Under the pieces are notes generated by a model, which was not told the DNA's origin, did no database searches, and saw only the letters and a program-made list of their open reading frames with translations. The translations under genes were made by a program, and so were the position numbers. DNA of 64,000 bases from Paramixta manurensis (GTDB taxonomy: Bacteria; Pseudomonadota; Gammaproteobacteria; Enterobacterales; Enterobacteriaceae), in contig NZ_CP054212.1 of the NCBI RefSeq assembly GCF_013285385.1, positions 2,170,001 through 2,234,000 on the forward strand, written 5' to 3'. Positions 40,776 through 49,881 of the stretch are shown in pieces (the stretch's first letter is position 1; the number at the start of each line of letters is the position of its first letter).

Positions 40776-42770
40776 TTAGACCGCCTGTCTGAGTTGCAAC
40801 AACGAGCACCAAAGCCGCCACAATATTCCCGCCAGTTCGTTGGTCTGTTCGCTTTTTTGTGCCAGCAACGCGGCAATCATCGCTTCCAGTTCATCCAGAA
40901 CCTCATTTAGAGAGGTGTGGTGTACCCCTCGTTCGCTAATAATACGATGTAAACCGCGCAAACTGCTGTCGCGCACCGCGGCGAGTGAAGACGAGTCGGT
41001 ATGCCAGGCACGCAATTGCCAGACAATATGCGAGCAGTTCAGTAATACCACGCCCCAGCGTAGCAGCCAGACACGCGCCTGTTCATCACGGCTGGTATTC
41101 AGCTGACTAATACGGTGATAAATCTGCGATTCAAAGCGGCTTTCGCTTAAGCGAGGATGGCGGCCAAGCTGATCGAGAAATTCGCGCCGTAACGCACGAA
41201 TATTACGGCGGCTTTTACGCTTATCAGAACTGGGACGCAGGATCTGAAACGCTAACCATGCCAGTAACACGCCGCAGACTTTGGCAATATTGTCGTTAAG
41301 AAAGGTTTGGTAGTCATAGGTGGGTGGGTTGGTGACGGCAAGGAAGGAACCCATGAAGACGATAAACTGCCCCCACAGCCCGGCAAGTTTCTTTTGTTGC
41401 AGCTTAAACAACTGTAACGTTACCACCAGCGGTAGCAAGAACAGAATAAACTGCCATAGAACGCTGACCTGTACCATGATGCCAAATTTAACCACAAAGC
41501 TAAACACTGACAGCAGAAGCAAGGTTCTGAGTAGTAATGAGATACTGCCGCCGGGTGAGGGCGCAGAGGAATAGAGCACGCAGGCGATAGCGGTCAACGT
41601 TAGCGCCGCGCCGCCGGACTCCCACTGCGTATTAATCCAGAAAGTACAGCCCAGCACAATCACGCAGAAGGTACGTAACGCGCTCCAGGTGGCTTCCGCA
41701 CTGTCGCTATAACGGGCTAATGAAGGGACCGGCGGTGGTTGAAAACGTGTGTCGGCATCGGCGTGCTCAAACTGGCGCAACCAGCGGCTGACGTTCAAAT
41801 ACATCCAGCAAAAATAACGCAGACGGTGCCAAAAAGCGCGATGACGATAATCTCCCTCCGGCCCCGGCGCGGCGCTCTGTAATATCTGCGCCAGGCGATA
41901 TTTATCGCAATCGCTACGCGCCAGTTCAGTGAGCAGTTGATGCAATGCGCTAAATAGCCTCTCAGGCGGATCCTGCCAATTGAGCAACATGCGCCGCAAA
42001 CTGGAGATCACGCTAGTGAGCCGTAGTTGTTGATGTAATACATAATTCAACACATTGTTCTGCCGGCGAAACCGATAATGGCTCCAAAATGCCTGAATGC
42101 GCAGCAAATTCATGGTTAGAATTTGACTAATCACATTCTCATGGGCGGTGCGGATCGTCTCGGTGGTTTCTTGTTGCAACAGCAGGCCGGCATGCTCAAG
42201 CAAACGGTTATGCATATCTTTTAGCGACTTTATTAACGCATCGCCATCCGAGGTGCTGGGCAATACCATCATCATAAACCCGCCGCACAGAATACCGGAG
42301 ATAACCTCGCACACCCGTGCCTGGGTAATATCCCACAGGTCATTGATCTCGACGATATTGACGCTACTGAACGCGATGATCGCCGCAGTGTAACCCGCCA
42401 GTGAAAAGGCGTAGGCAACGTTATTTTGGAAATGATTGGCAATCCAGGTGCAGAGCGCCAACCATGTGGCGATCGCTAACGTAAATAGCCAGGGTTCATT
42501 GAGCGTATGCCCGGCGATCAACAATGCGGCGGCGGCGCCCAGCAGGCTACCGGCAATACGCCCCAAACTTTTACTGATCACACCGCCAATGGTTGGGAAG
42601 CTGACCACCGCTGCCGAGGTCATGGCCCAGTAAGGCTCATCCAGATCCAAACCGTAAGCGATACTGAGCGCTAAACACATCGCGATGGCATTGCGTAACG
42701 CGTAGCGCCACTGACCGGCAGTGGCCTTTATCCACGGCAACTGTTTCCATTCCAGCCAACTTAGCGTCAT
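40776..42770 (-). CDS. ydhK: aromatic-acid-exporter-type membrane protein YdhK (FUSC family)
   Basis: 664 residues from ATG 42770, chosen for its ribosome site (GAGGTG) and match to the E. coli start; the frame is open 15 codons earlier into ydhJ. Twice a block of membrane helices (about residues 25-165 and 370-520) each followed by a cytosolic helical region, the FUSC/AaeB architecture. Motifs YWAMTSAAVVSFPTIGGVIS and KSLGRIAGSLLGA. Acts with the fusion protein YdhJ as an efflux pump; substrate unknown. Last gene of ydhIJK. Confidence 0.9.
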   Translation of the reverse strand: MTLSWLEWKQLPWIKATAGQWRYALRNAIAMCLALSIAYGLDLDEPYWAMTSAAVVSFPTIGGVISKSLGRIAGSLLGAAAALLIAGHTLNEPWLFTLAIATWLALCTWIANHFQNNVAYAFSLAGYTAAIIAFSSVNIVEINDLWDITQARVCEVISGILCGGFMMMVLPSTSDGDALIKSLKDMHNRLLEHAGLLLQQETTETIRTAHENVISQILTMNLLRIQAFWSHYRFRRQNNVLNYVLHQQLRLTSVISSLRRMLLNWQDPPERLFSALHQLLTELARSDCDKYRLAQILQSAAPGPEGDYRHRAFWHRLRYFCWMYLNVSRWLRQFEHADADTRFQPPPVPSLARYSDSAEATWSALRTFCVIVLGCTFWINTQWESGGAALTLTAIACVLYSSAPSPGGSISLLLRTLLLLSVFSFVVKFGIMVQVSVLWQFILFLLPLVVTLQLFKLQQKKLAGLWGQFIVFMGSFLAVTNPPTYDYQTFLNDNIAKVCGVLLAWLAFQILRPSSDKRKSRRNIRALRREFLDQLGRHPRLSESRFESQIYHRISQLNTSRDEQARVWLLRWGVVLLNCSHIVWQLRAWHTDSSSLAAVRDSSLRGLHRIISERGVHHTSLNEVLDELEAMIAALLAQKSEQTNELAGILWRLWCSLLQLRQAV

Positions 42771-42777
42771 TGGCACC

Positions 42778-43635
42778 TCACGGCTGAATCGAAATAGTGC
42801 AGGTGGTACCGGCAACTAACGGAACGTCGGATGGAACATGGGTTAACGTGATGCGTACCGGTACGCGTTGCGCCAGCCGGACCCAAGGCACATTGGGTTT
42901 GATATCGGGTACCAGCCCGCTATCGGTTTCAATGCTTTGGTCGTAAATTGCACGACCAATACTCTCCACTTTGCCGCTCAGACGGTGCCCGCTACTGTAC
43001 AACACAATATTGGCGTTATCGCCCGCGCGGATATGGCGTAGTTTGGTCTCTTCAAAATAACCGATGATATAAAACGAATGGCTATCGACCAGCGCGAACA
43101 ACGGCGAGCCGCTGGTGGCGTAGTTGCCGGGACGTAGAGTGAGATTGCTGATCCAGCCGTCAGTAGGCGCATAAATTTTGGTTTGTGTCAGGTTCCACTG
43201 CGCCTGGTCAAGCGCGGCTTGCGCGGCACGCGCGGTTGCGGCCATGGCATTGGCGTTAAGGTTTGCCGCATCAAGATCTTCTGCCGAGATGACATTCCGC
43301 GGCAGGCTGCTACGACGGCGCGCCTCATGCTGTGCTTTTGCCAAATCCGCCTGCGCCTTCGCTAATTGCGCCTGCGCATTGAGCAACGCAATGCGGTAAG
43401 GCTCATCATCCAGCGCCAGCAATAGCGTGCCTTTTTTGACAAACTGATTATCTCTCACTTGCAATTGTGTGATGCGCCCGGAAACCTGCGGCGTAATATT
43501 CACCAACTCAGCGCGCACTTTACCGTCACGCGTCCAGGGGGATTGCATATAGTAATTCCACAACCACCAACCCGCACATAGCGCAATGGCAAAAACGATC
43601 ACAGTAGAAAAGTATTTTAAGGTGTTTAATTTCAT
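42778..43635 (-). CDS. ydhJ: efflux membrane fusion protein YdhJ (HlyD family)
   Basis: 285 residues from ATG 43635, as in E. coli. One N-terminal membrane helix (YFSTVIVFAIALCAGWWLW), lipoyl-like half (VRAELVNITPQVSGRITQLQV), coiled-coil hairpin with an Ala/Gln-rich LNAQAQLAKAQADLAKAQHE stretch, then TKIYAPTDGWISNLTLRPG and a beta-barrel. Periplasmic adaptor for YdhK. Starts four bases after the ydhI stop. Confidence 0.92.
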   Translation of the reverse strand: MKLNTLKYFSTVIVFAIALCAGWWLWNYYMQSPWTRDGKVRAELVNITPQVSGRITQLQVRDNQFVKKGTLLLALDDEPYRIALLNAQAQLAKAQADLAKAQHEARRRSSLPRNVISAEDLDAANLNANAMAATARAAQAALDQAQWNLTQTKIYAPTDGWISNLTLRPGNYATSGSPLFALVDSHSFYIIGYFEETKLRHIRAGDNANIVLYSSGHRLSGKVESIGRAIYDQSIETDSGLVPDIKPNVPWVRLAQRVPVRITLTHVPSDVPLVAGTTCTISIQP

Positions 43636-43639
43636 GACA

Positions 43640-43876
43640 TTACCCAAGGCTCAACAGCCATAACGATCCTGTTACGCACAGCACAAATAAAGAAAGGTCC
43701 ATCAACGTGGGATGCCAAATCTCGCCGGAGTAGAGCCAGCCGCGAAGCAACGGGTGCAATAATAGCCAGATGAGAAAACCCAGCAATACGGCTTTAAAGA
43801 TAGGTGGAAAAAACAGCGAAGCGCCAAAAACCAGATCGGTTAGCGGGGCCGGTGAGGAAAAAAAAGGTGTTGCCAC
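43640..43876 (-). CDS. ydhI: DUF1656 inner-membrane protein YdhI
   Basis: 78 residues, as in E. coli. Two predicted membrane helices (about 25-45 and 58-76). Small companion of FUSC/HlyD efflux pairs, similar to AaeX. First gene of ydhIJK, divergent from slyA, whose operator lies in the shared 148-base region; in Salmonella and E. coli SlyA controls this operon. Confidence 0.9.
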   Translation of the reverse strand: MATPFFSSPAPLTDLVFGASLFFPPIFKAVLLGFLIWLLLHPLLRGWLYSGEIWHPTLMDLSLFVLCVTGSLWLLSLG

Positions 43877-44002
43877 GTGTCGTCATCCTTCTTACGGGCG
43901 TGGGCGAAGCCCTGAAAAAGTAGTGATGTCTAGCCAGGGATCGCCCTGAATTTGTATTTTGTCCTGTAAACTCGCAGAATAGTCTAAAATCAGGCTTGAT
44001 AG

Positions 44003-44014
44003 CTAGCAAGCTAA
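44003..44014. promoter_or_regulatory. SlyA operator in the ydhI-slyA region
   Basis: CTAGCAAGCTAA differs from the SlyA consensus TTAGCAAGCTAA at one base. It lies 11 bases upstream of the slyA start, consistent with autoregulation. Confidence 0.8.
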
Positions 44015-44024
44015 TTATAAGGAG

Positions 44025-44468
44025 ATGAAATTGGATACGCCACTAGGAACGGACTTGGCAAGATTAGTACGCATTTGGCGTGCTTTAATCGATCAGCGGT
44101 TAAAACCGCTGGCATTAACTCAAACGCACTGGGTTACGTTACATAATATCCACCAGTTGCCGCCAGAACAGTCGCAGATCCAACTGGCGAAAGCGATCGG
44201 TATCGAACAGCCTTCTCTGGTTCGCACGCTGGACCAATTAGAAGAGAAGGGGTTGATTACGCGCTGCACCTGCGCCAATGATCGCCGGGCAAAACGCATT
44301 AAGCTGACGAAGCAGGCAGAACCGATTATTCGCGAAGTTGAAAATGTGATTGATGTGACGCGGGATGATATTTTAGCCGGTATCTCACGCCAAGAGGTTG
44401 ATCAACTGGTCACCCTGATTGCCCGGCTGGAAAAAAATATTCTTGAGCTGCAAAACAAGGGTGAATAA
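44025..44468 (+). CDS. slyA: MarR-family regulator SlyA
   Basis: 147 residues (E. coli 144). Winged-helix dimer that relieves H-NS silencing and controls envelope and virulence genes. N-terminus MKLDTPLGTDLARLVRIWRALIDQ and helix-turn-helix IQLAKAIGIEQPSLVRTLDQLEEKGLI with wing CANDRRAKRIKLT are almost identical to E. coli. Ribosome site AAGGAG before ATG 44025. Confidence 0.96.
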   Translation: MKLDTPLGTDLARLVRIWRALIDQRLKPLALTQTHWVTLHNIHQLPPEQSQIQLAKAIGIEQPSLVRTLDQLEEKGLITRCTCANDRRAKRIKLTKQAEPIIREVENVIDVTRDDILAGISRQEVDQLVTLIARLEKNILELQNKGE

Positions 44469-44476
44469 TCGGCAAT

Positions 44477-44508
44477 AAAAAAACCGACGCAACGCGTCGG
44501 TTTTTTTT
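44477..44508. terminator. bidirectional terminator between slyA and slyB
   Basis: CCGACGC-AAC-GCGTCGG flanked by A7 and T8; ends both convergent genes. Confidence 0.92.
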
Positions 44509-44525
44509 CGTCCGTATGATACCCG

Positions 44526-44993
44526 TTAACGCGGAGAAACGGTGATCTGGCTGCCGTTTGACGCCATCGCGACACGTTGGCCCACGGCATAGCGGCTGGC
44601 GTCTTGTTTTTGCACCACCATAATAGTGTTGCCATCATCACGACGAATTTCCAGCTCTACGCCATCCGCTTTGTTAAGCGAGCCCTGCACCCCTTGGCCG
44701 GCAACGCCACCCAGCACCGCGCCACCTGCTGTCGCCAGGCTACGCCCCGCGCCGCCGCCAATGGTATTACCCAAAAAGCCGCCCAGCACCGCACCGCCAA
44801 TGGTGCCAATAACATTGTTATCATCACCACCTTGAATTTTAACCGGGCGAACGTGTACCAACGTACCGTAGCTCACGTTTTGTATCTGTTTCGCTTCGTT
44901 GGCGCTGTAGACATCACCGGACAAGGTATCAGTATTGGTACAGCCAGCCAGCGTCATGCCAGCCAGTGCCACGATAAATAAACGCTTGATCAT
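44526..44993 (-). CDS. slyB: outer-membrane lipoprotein SlyB
   Basis: 155 residues as in E. coli, starting at ATG 44993 with AAGGAG upstream; the frame is open 69 codons further but that part is leader. Lipoprotein signal MIKRLFIVALAGMTLAGC. Glycine-zipper core (IGGAVLGGFLGNTIGGGAG and GGAVLGGVAGQGVQG) followed by a beta domain. PhoPQ-regulated in E. coli/Salmonella and reported to sequester outer-membrane proteins under stress. I saw no convincing PhoP box. Confidence 0.95.
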   Translation of the reverse strand: MIKRLFIVALAGMTLAGCTNTDTLSGDVYSANEAKQIQNVSYGTLVHVRPVKIQGGDDNNVIGTIGGAVLGGFLGNTIGGGAGRSLATAGGAVLGGVAGQGVQGSLNKADGVELEIRRDDGNTIMVVQKQDASRYAVGQRVAMASNGSQITVSPR

Positions 44994-45281
44994 TATAAAA
45001 CTCCTTTCATGACATTTTCGCTGCCCATAAATGCAGCCAACAATAACCTTATTATATGGCACAAGTCCGGCCTGTTTCCTGTTTATCTTGAAAAAGGCAA
45101 GGGTTGTAGCATAGACCACAAGGGCTAAACGAAAATTCAATTGCACCAGATAAAAAGTTTCCGATCGGATAAATGCGTTGCCGGATCCAAAAAACAACAA
45201 TTAATCATAGAATTACACAGCTAATTTTGCCAGGCTGATAGCAATTAACTTTCTCTTCCGGCACGGAAGTAAGGCAACGTG

Positions 45282-46406
45282 ATGAAATCAGGACGTTATA
45301 TCGGCGTGATGTCCGGCACCAGTCTTGACGGCATTGATGTGGTTTTGGCGGCGATCGACGAGAATATGGTGGCGCAGCAAGCCAGCTACTGTCACCCGAT
45401 CCCGCCAGACATTCGGCGCGACATTTTGGCGATTTGCCAGGGGCAGGCGTTAACCTTATCACAACTCGGTCAACTGGATACGCGGCTGGGAAAGTTGTTC
45501 GCTGACGCGGTTCTTACCCTGATGAAACAGCAAGGGCTGTCGGCAGAGGAGATTACCGCCATCGGTTGCCATGGGCAAACGGTGTGGCATGAGCCGGAGA
45601 GCGAAGCGCCGAATACGCTGCAAATCGGCGATAATAATCAACTGGTCGCCGCCACCGGCGTTACGGTGGTGGGGGATTTTCGTCGGCGCGATATGGCGCT
45701 TGGCGGGCAGGGCGCGCCGCTGGTTCCCGCCTTTCATCAGGCGCTGTTAATGCACCCTGTCGAACGCCGGATGGTGTTGAATATTGGCGGTATCGCCAAT
45801 CTTTCGCTACTGATCCCAGGTATGCCGGTGCGCGGTTATGACACCGGGCCGGGCAATATGCTAATGGATGCCTGGATTTGGCGTCAGCGCGCGTTGCCCT
45901 ACGATAAAGATGGCGAGTGGGCGCGAGAAGGGACGGTAATTCTACCGTTATTACAGCAAATGCTGACCGATCCGTGGTTTGCGCGACCGGCACCCAAAAG
46001 TACCGGGCGGGAGTATTTTAACCTTGGCTGGATTGAGCAACAGTTGAGTCATTTTCCCGGCGTAGCGCCGCAGGACGTGCAAGCGACGCTGGCGGAACTG
46101 ACCGCCACCACGATTGCGGAACAGGTGTTACTCAGCGGCGGTTGCGAACGCTTAATGGTGTGTGGCGGCGGGAGTCGTAATCCGCTGGTGATGGCGCGGC
46201 TGGCCGCGCAGTTAGCAGGGACGGAGGTGTGCTCAACCGACGAAGCGGGCCTGTGCGGCGATGATATGGAAGGGTTGGCGTTTGCCTGGCTCGCTTATCG
46301 TACTTTGTCCGGGCTGGCGGGGAATTTACCGGCGGTAACCGGCGCGCGCGAAGAGAGCGTGCTGGGCGCCATTTTCCCGGCAAACTACCCGCCGCGCGGT
46401 CACTAA
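45282..46406 (+). CDS. anmK: anhydro-N-acetylmuramic acid kinase
   Basis: Cell-wall recycling enzyme: opens the anhydro ring of anhMurNAc and phosphorylates it to MurNAc-6-P. 374 residues (E. coli 369). ATG 45282 chosen to match MKSGRYIGVMSGTSLDGID; a GTG one codon earlier is possible. Sugar-kinase fold with VMSGTSLDGID (phosphate 1), IGCHGQTVWHEP, VVGDFRRRDMALGGQGAPLVP, DTGPGNMLMDAW and LMVCGGGSRNPLVM (adenosine). Confidence 0.95.
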   Translation: MKSGRYIGVMSGTSLDGIDVVLAAIDENMVAQQASYCHPIPPDIRRDILAICQGQALTLSQLGQLDTRLGKLFADAVLTLMKQQGLSAEEITAIGCHGQTVWHEPESEAPNTLQIGDNNQLVAATGVTVVGDFRRRDMALGGQGAPLVPAFHQALLMHPVERRMVLNIGGIANLSLLIPGMPVRGYDTGPGNMLMDAWIWRQRALPYDKDGEWAREGTVILPLLQQMLTDPWFARPAPKSTGREYFNLGWIEQQLSHFPGVAPQDVQATLAELTATTIAEQVLLSGGCERLMVCGGGSRNPLVMARLAAQLAGTEVCSTDEAGLCGDDMEGLAFAWLAYRTLSGLAGNLPAVTGAREESVLGAIFPANYPPRGH

Positions 46407-46452
46407 CCGACGCGGACGTTATACTCAGGTTTTGATCCCGAAAGGAGAGCCC

Positions 46453-46764
46453 ATGCAAAAATCACTGATGTTAACCATCGTCGCGCTATTATCTGGCTGC
46501 GGGCTAATGAAGCAGCATGAAGCGGTACAAACGCTGCATTATACCTGTGGAACTCTGCCATTAAGCGTCACCCAGGATAATCAGCAACAACAGGTCAGCT
46601 TCATTATGGATGGTAAACCGCTGGTGCTTAAACAAGAAGCGGCAGCATCAGGGAACCGTTATAGCGATGGTACCTATGTTTTTTGGTCAAAAGGAAATGG
46701 CGCGGTGATTGAGCGCAATAACAAAATTGTCATTGATGATTGTGAATTGCATACGGCAGGTTAA
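46453..46764 (+). CDS. mliC: membrane-bound lysozyme inhibitor of c-type lysozyme
   Basis: 103 residues from ATG 46453 with AAAGGAG upstream. Lipoprotein signal MQKSLMLTIVALLSGC. Mature domain: LHYTCGTLPLSVTQ, ASGNRYSDGTYVFWSKGNGAV (the conserved Ser/Lys loop inserted into the lysozyme active site) and a closing Cys in IDDCEL. Equivalent to E. coli MliC (YdhA) by sequence and by location between anmK and pdxH. Outer-membrane anchored, periplasm-facing. Confidence 0.93.
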   Translation: MQKSLMLTIVALLSGCGLMKQHEAVQTLHYTCGTLPLSVTQDNQQQQVSFIMDGKPLVLKQEAAASGNRYSDGTYVFWSKGNGAVIERNNKIVIDDCELHTAG

Positions 46765-46832
46765 GCCGTTGAAGTTCATCAGGATGAGGCGCACAATGGC
46801 GCTATCCTTTTCCCTGACCAGAAGCCTGAGCG

Positions 46833-47489
46833 ATGAGCGATAATCAAAGTTTGCAACACATTGCGCACTTGCGCCGTGAATACACACGCGGCGGCTTACG
46901 CCGTCATGATCTGCCAGCGCAACCATTGGCGCTGTTTGAAAACTGGTTACGTCAGACCTGCGAAGCGCAATTACCCGATCCTACCGCGATGTGCGTCGCC
47001 ACGGTTGATGCGCATGGGCAACCGTTTCAGCGTATCGTGCTACTCAAGCACTACGACGAGCAGGGCCTGGTGTTTTATACCAACCTTGGTAGCCGTAAAG
47101 CCGCTCAACTGGAAAACAATCCGCGTATCAGCGCGCTGTTTCCCTGGCACTTCCTTGAGCGTCAGGTCATGGTGTTGGGCGAAGTAGAGAAACTCTCTAC
47201 TCTTGAAGTGATTAAATATTTCCATAGCCGCCCGCGCGATAGCCAAATCGGCGCTTGGGTTTCGCAGCAATCCAGCCGCATTTCGGCACGCGGCGTGCTG
47301 GAAAGTAAGTTTATGGAACTGAAACAGAAGTTCCGTCAGGGAGAGGTGCCATTACCCTCTTTTTGGGGCGGCTTCCGCATTAAAATCTCCGCTATGGAGT
47401 TTTGGCAAGGCGGTGAACATCGGCTACACGATCGCTTTCTTTATCAGCGTAGCGGCGATGGCTGGACAATTGATCGGCTGGCGCCCTGA
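46833..47489 (+). CDS. pdxH: pyridoxamine 5'-phosphate oxidase
   Basis: FMN enzyme oxidising PNP and PMP to pyridoxal 5'-phosphate. 218 residues, as in E. coli. Motifs: LRREYTRGGLRRHDLP, RIVLLKHYDEQGLVFYTN (FMN), SRKAAQLENNPRISALFPWH, and the C-terminal signature FWGGFRIKISAMEFWQGGEH. With pdxY further on, two B6 salvage enzymes flank tyrS. Confidence 0.97.
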   Translation: MSDNQSLQHIAHLRREYTRGGLRRHDLPAQPLALFENWLRQTCEAQLPDPTAMCVATVDAHGQPFQRIVLLKHYDEQGLVFYTNLGSRKAAQLENNPRISALFPWHFLERQVMVLGEVEKLSTLEVIKYFHSRPRDSQIGAWVSQQSSRISARGVLESKFMELKQKFRQGEVPLPSFWGGFRIKISAMEFWQGGEHRLHDRFLYQRSGDGWTIDRLAP

Positions 47490-47509
47490 TTTCGGCAAAT
47501 ATCCTGTTT

Positions 47510-47538
47510 AAGCGCTGGCGCTGGCTGCCTCAGCGCTT
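47510..47538 (+). terminator. hairpin after pdxH
   Basis: AAGCGCTG / CAGCGCTT, 8-bp stem with a 13-base loop, followed by TATTCTAT. Weak T-run. Confidence 0.5.
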
Positions 47539-47621
47539 TATTCTATACGCCTTATTTTTTCCGCCACCGGGCGGATAGCTGTGTACCAGCCAGGTGCAAT
47601 CATTTCTACATGGAGTCATTG

Positions 47622-48896
47622 ATGGCCAGCAGTAACCTGATTCAACAATTGCAAGAGCGGGGCCTTGTGGCCCAGGTAACGGATGAGAACGCGCTGGCAG
47701 AGCGACTGGCGCAAGGGCCAATCGCACTCTATTGCGGCTTTGATCCGACAGCCGACAGCTTGCATTTGGGCCATCTGGTACCGTTGCTGTGCCTGAAACG
47801 CTTCCAGGATGCCGGGCACACGCCTGTCGCGCTGGTGGGCGGCGCAACCGGGTTAATTGGCGATCCGAGTTTCAAAGCCGCAGAGCGTAAACTCAACACC
47901 ACCGAAACGGTCAACGAATGGGTGGATAAAATCCGCCATCAAGTGGCGCCGTTCCTTGACTTCGATTGTGGTGACAACAGCGCGGTTGCGGCGAATAACT
48001 ACGACTGGTTCGGCAGTATGAATGTACTGACCTTTCTGCGTGATATCGGCAAGCACTTCTCCGTTAACCAAATGATTAACAAAGAAGCGGTGAAACAGCG
48101 CCTGAATCGTGAAGATCAGGGAATATCCTACACCGAGTTTTCATACAACCTGCTGCAGGGCTATGACTTTGCCTGCCTGAATGAAAAATATGGCGTGGCG
48201 CTGCAAATCGGCGGCTCCGATCAGTGGGGGAATATCACATCCGGCATCGATCTCACTCGTCGTCTGCATCAAAACCAGGTGTTTGGCCTGACGGTGCCGT
48301 TAATCACCAAATCAGACGGGACTAAATTTGGCAAAACCGAAGGCGGCGCGGTTTGGCTGGATGCGAAAAAGACCAGCCCGTACAAGTTTTATCAATTCTG
48401 GATCAATACCGCAGATGCCGATGTGTATCGCTTCCTGAAATTCTTCACCTTCCTTAGCATTGAAGAAATTAATGCGCTGGAAGAAGAAGATAAAAACAGC
48501 GGTAAGGCGCCGCGCGCGCAGTTAGTTCTGGCTGAGCAGGTGACGCGTTTGGTGCACGGTGAAGAGGGGCTGGCTGCCGCGCAGCGTATTACCCGCAGCC
48601 TGTTCTCTGGCGCGCTGAGTGATATGACCGAGAATGATTTTGATCAATTGGCGCAAGACGGGATGCCGATTGTCGCGCTGGAAAGCGGGCAGGATCTTCA
48701 GCAGGCGTTGGTGAATGCTGAATTGGCGCCGTCGCGTGGCCAGGCGCGTAAGCTGATTGACTCTAAAGCCATTAATATTAATGGCGCGCTGCAGGAAGAC
48801 GCGGAGTATGGCTTTGTGCCGAGCGATCGCTTGTTTAATCGCTTTACCTTATTGCGCCGTGGCAAAAAGAATTATTGCCTGATTGTCTGGCAATAA
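47622..48896 (+). CDS. tyrS: tyrosyl-tRNA synthetase
   Basis: Class I aminoacyl-tRNA synthetase. 424 residues from ATG 47622 (TGGAG upstream), identical in length to E. coli TyrS. Motifs: HIGH variant in ADSLHLGHLVPL, tyrosine pocket YCGFDPTAD and GSDQWGNITSG, KMSKS variant KFGKT, and a C-terminal S4 RNA-binding domain (PSRGQARKLIDSKAINING). Confidence 0.97.
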   Translation: MASSNLIQQLQERGLVAQVTDENALAERLAQGPIALYCGFDPTADSLHLGHLVPLLCLKRFQDAGHTPVALVGGATGLIGDPSFKAAERKLNTTETVNEWVDKIRHQVAPFLDFDCGDNSAVAANNYDWFGSMNVLTFLRDIGKHFSVNQMINKEAVKQRLNREDQGISYTEFSYNLLQGYDFACLNEKYGVALQIGGSDQWGNITSGIDLTRRLHQNQVFGLTVPLITKSDGTKFGKTEGGAVWLDAKKTSPYKFYQFWINTADADVYRFLKFFTFLSIEEINALEEEDKNSGKAPRAQLVLAEQVTRLVHGEEGLAAAQRITRSLFSGALSDMTENDFDQLAQDGMPIVALESGQDLQQALVNAELAPSRGQARKLIDSKAININGALQEDAEYGFVPSDRLFNRFTLLRRGKKNYCLIVWQ

Positions 48897-48910
48897 GCCC
48901 GCATTAAACT

Positions 48911-48934
48911 AAGGGGACGCGATGTCCCCTTTTT
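48911..48934 (+). terminator. terminator of tyrS
   Basis: AAGGGGAC-GCGAT-GTCCCCTT followed by TTT, 14 bases past the stop. Confidence 0.8.
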
Positions 48935-48966
48935 AACACCCTCAGGCAGGAAACAGGCCGTTCAGT

Positions 48967-49830
48967 ATGAAAAATATTCTCGCGATCCAGTCCCATGTCG
49001 TTTTCGGGCATGCGGGCAATAGCGCAGCGGAGTTCCCGATGCGTCGAATGGGGGCCAATGTCTGGCCGCTCAATACCGTTCAGTTCTCTAATCATACGCA
49101 ATACGGTCACTGGACCGGGACCGTGATGCCAGCCGCGCATTTAACCGATATCGTGAGCGGCATTGCCGCAATCGATCGGTTAAAGACCTGTGATGCGGTG
49201 CTCAGTGGGTATTTGGGGTCGGCGGAACAGGGCGAGCATATCCTGCAAATTGTCAAAGAAGTGAAGGCGGCGAATCCTGACGCATGGTATTTTTGCGACC
49301 CGGTAATGGGGCATCCGGAAAAGGGCTGCATCGTCGCGCCGGGCGTCGCTGAATTTCACTGCAACGCCGCACTCCCGGCAAGCGATATTATTGCGCCGAA
49401 CTTGCTGGAGCTGGAGATGCTGAGCGGGGAGACGGTGAATACCATTGCTGACGCGGTGACGGTGTCACGTAAACTGATCGCCAAAGGGCCAAAAGTGGTG
49501 CTGGTGAAACATTTATCCCGCGCTGGTCGTCGTAGCGATCGCTTCGAAATGTTGTTGATTACGCACGATGAAGCCTGGCACATTAGCCGTCCGCTGGTCG
49601 ATTTTGGCGTGCGGCAACCGGTTGGCGTAGGCGACCTTACCAGTGGGTTGTTGTTGGTGAATTTACTGCACGGCCAGCCGTTGCAACAGGCGTTAGAACA
49701 TGTGACTGCCGCAGTGTATGAAGTGATGATTAAAACTCACCAAATGGGTGAATATGAATTACAACTGGTGGCTGCACAGGAAGAAATTGCCAAACCACGC
49801 CACCATTTTGCCGCCGAAAAGTTGGCATAA
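48967..49830 (+). CDS. pdxY: pyridoxal kinase 2
   Basis: Salvage kinase phosphorylating pyridoxal with ATP. 287 residues, as in E. coli PdxY. Ribokinase-like fold: IQSHVVFGHAGNSAAEFPMRR at the substrate site, NTVQFSNHTQYGHWTG, FCDPVMGHPEKG, and the anion-hole/catalytic GVGDLTSGLLLVNLL. In E. coli pdxY follows tyrS and is partly co-transcribed with pdxH-tyrS; here a terminator intervenes. Confidence 0.95.
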   Translation: MKNILAIQSHVVFGHAGNSAAEFPMRRMGANVWPLNTVQFSNHTQYGHWTGTVMPAAHLTDIVSGIAAIDRLKTCDAVLSGYLGSAEQGEHILQIVKEVKAANPDAWYFCDPVMGHPEKGCIVAPGVAEFHCNAALPASDIIAPNLLELEMLSGETVNTIADAVTVSRKLIAKGPKVVLVKHLSRAGRRSDRFEMLLITHDEAWHISRPLVDFGVRQPVGVGDLTSGLLLVNLLHGQPLQQALEHVTAAVYEVMIKTHQMGEYELQLVAAQEEIAKPRHHFAAEKLA

Positions 49831-49845
49831 GCGCATGTACCACTA

Positions 49846-49871
49846 ACGGGCGCAGCGGCGCCCGTCGTTTT
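49846..49871 (+). terminator. terminator of pdxY
   Basis: ACGGGCGC-AGCG-GCGCCCGT followed by CGTTTTT, 16 bases past the pdxY stop. Confidence 0.82.
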
Positions 49872-49881
49872 TAACGTTGTT

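Noticed and set aside
44994..45200. 69-codon upstream extension of slyB
   Set aside because: The lipoprotein signal peptide begins at ATG 44993 with a strong ribosome site; the upstream part is leader.
44994..45278. PhoP box upstream of slyB
   Set aside because: I looked for the GTTTA-N5-GTTTA direct repeat; the nearest candidates had wrong spacing or several mismatches.
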